DNA from: Tannerella sp.
Lineage (GTDB): Bacteria; Bacteroidota; Bacteroidia; Bacteroidales; Tannerellaceae
Reading direction: 5' to 3'
DNA length: 6,807 bases
Assembly (NCBI GenBank): GCA_031263835.1
Contig: JAISEZ010000272.1
Coordinates: forward strand, 1 to 6,807
Of this stretch, positions 6,759 to 6,807 are shown one piece after another. Below the pieces are notes generated by a model, which was not told the DNA's origin, did no database searches, and worked only from the letters and a program-made list of their open reading frames with translations. Made by a program: the position numbers and the translations under genes. Position 1 is the first letter of the stretch. Every line of letters begins with the position of its first letter.

Positions 6759-6771
6759 CCATTAATGTTAA
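6745..6771. repeat. Heptamer array starting inside the tsaD 3' end (element 3, one arm visible)
   Basis: Three 7-bp units follow in register: CCGTTAA (6745-6751), CCACTAA (6752-6758) and CCATTAA (6759-6765), then a degenerate TGTTAA. The first two units appear in the same order in element 1 (981-994). The TAA of the second unit is the tsaD stop. No complementary arm occurs before the window ends at 6807. The remaining 36 bases show no gene, and their closing T-run is cut off by the edge. Confidence 0.75.
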
Positions 6772-6807
6772 TCTTTCGCCGTATTCCTGTCACATCCAAA
6801 TCTTTTT

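Noticed and set aside
6759..6807. Intrinsic terminator after tsaD
   Set aside because: Only a five-base ATTAA/TTAAT pair with a 2-base loop is seen, too tight to form, and the final T-run is cut off by the window edge.

Overview
The window comes from a GC-rich member of the Bacteroidales. The evidence is three Bacteroidales-style proteins, promoters of the Bacteroidetes -33/-7 type (TTTG / TAnnTTTG), and no clear Shine-Dalgarno sequences. The TsaD sequence recalls Parabacteroides/Tannerella relatives, but I cannot name a genus from sequence alone.

Layout. Positions 1-767 (minus strand) hold the first 255 codons of a secreted M28-type zinc metallopeptidase that runs off the left edge. A 183-bp inverted-repeat element made of degenerate heptamers fills 826-1008. 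Positions 995-5323 (minus) hold tamB, a giant envelope-biogenesis protein of 1442 residues from its first ATG. Its frame stays open upstream to 5443 and encodes the expected membrane anchor without any ATG, GTG or TTG start. Positions 5456-5615 hold a second inverted heptamer element with further nested stems, in the probable 5' leader of tamB. Divergent promoter signals lie at 5679-5716. tsaD (the tRNA t6A modification enzyme) is at 5733-6758 (plus). A third heptamer array begins inside the last codons of tsaD and continues towards the right edge.

The three genes are not an obvious pathway. TamB works in envelope biogenesis, TsaD modifies ANN-decoding tRNAs, and the peptidase probably digests peptides outside the inner membrane. 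The tamB/tsaD divergent pairing looks like ordinary housekeeping synteny.

The unusual part is between the genes. Each of the three gene boundaries carries an array of 7-bp units built on TTAR (R = A or G). Two are complete long inverted repeats around a unique loop, and the third is only partly visible. The conserved TTAR core carries a stop codon on both strands. Because the period is 7 (1 modulo 3), three consecutive units normally place stops in all six frames. tsaD takes its stop codon from such a unit, and the tamB stop directly abuts one. I know of no named function for these elements in Bacteroidetes; the interpretations below are hypotheses.
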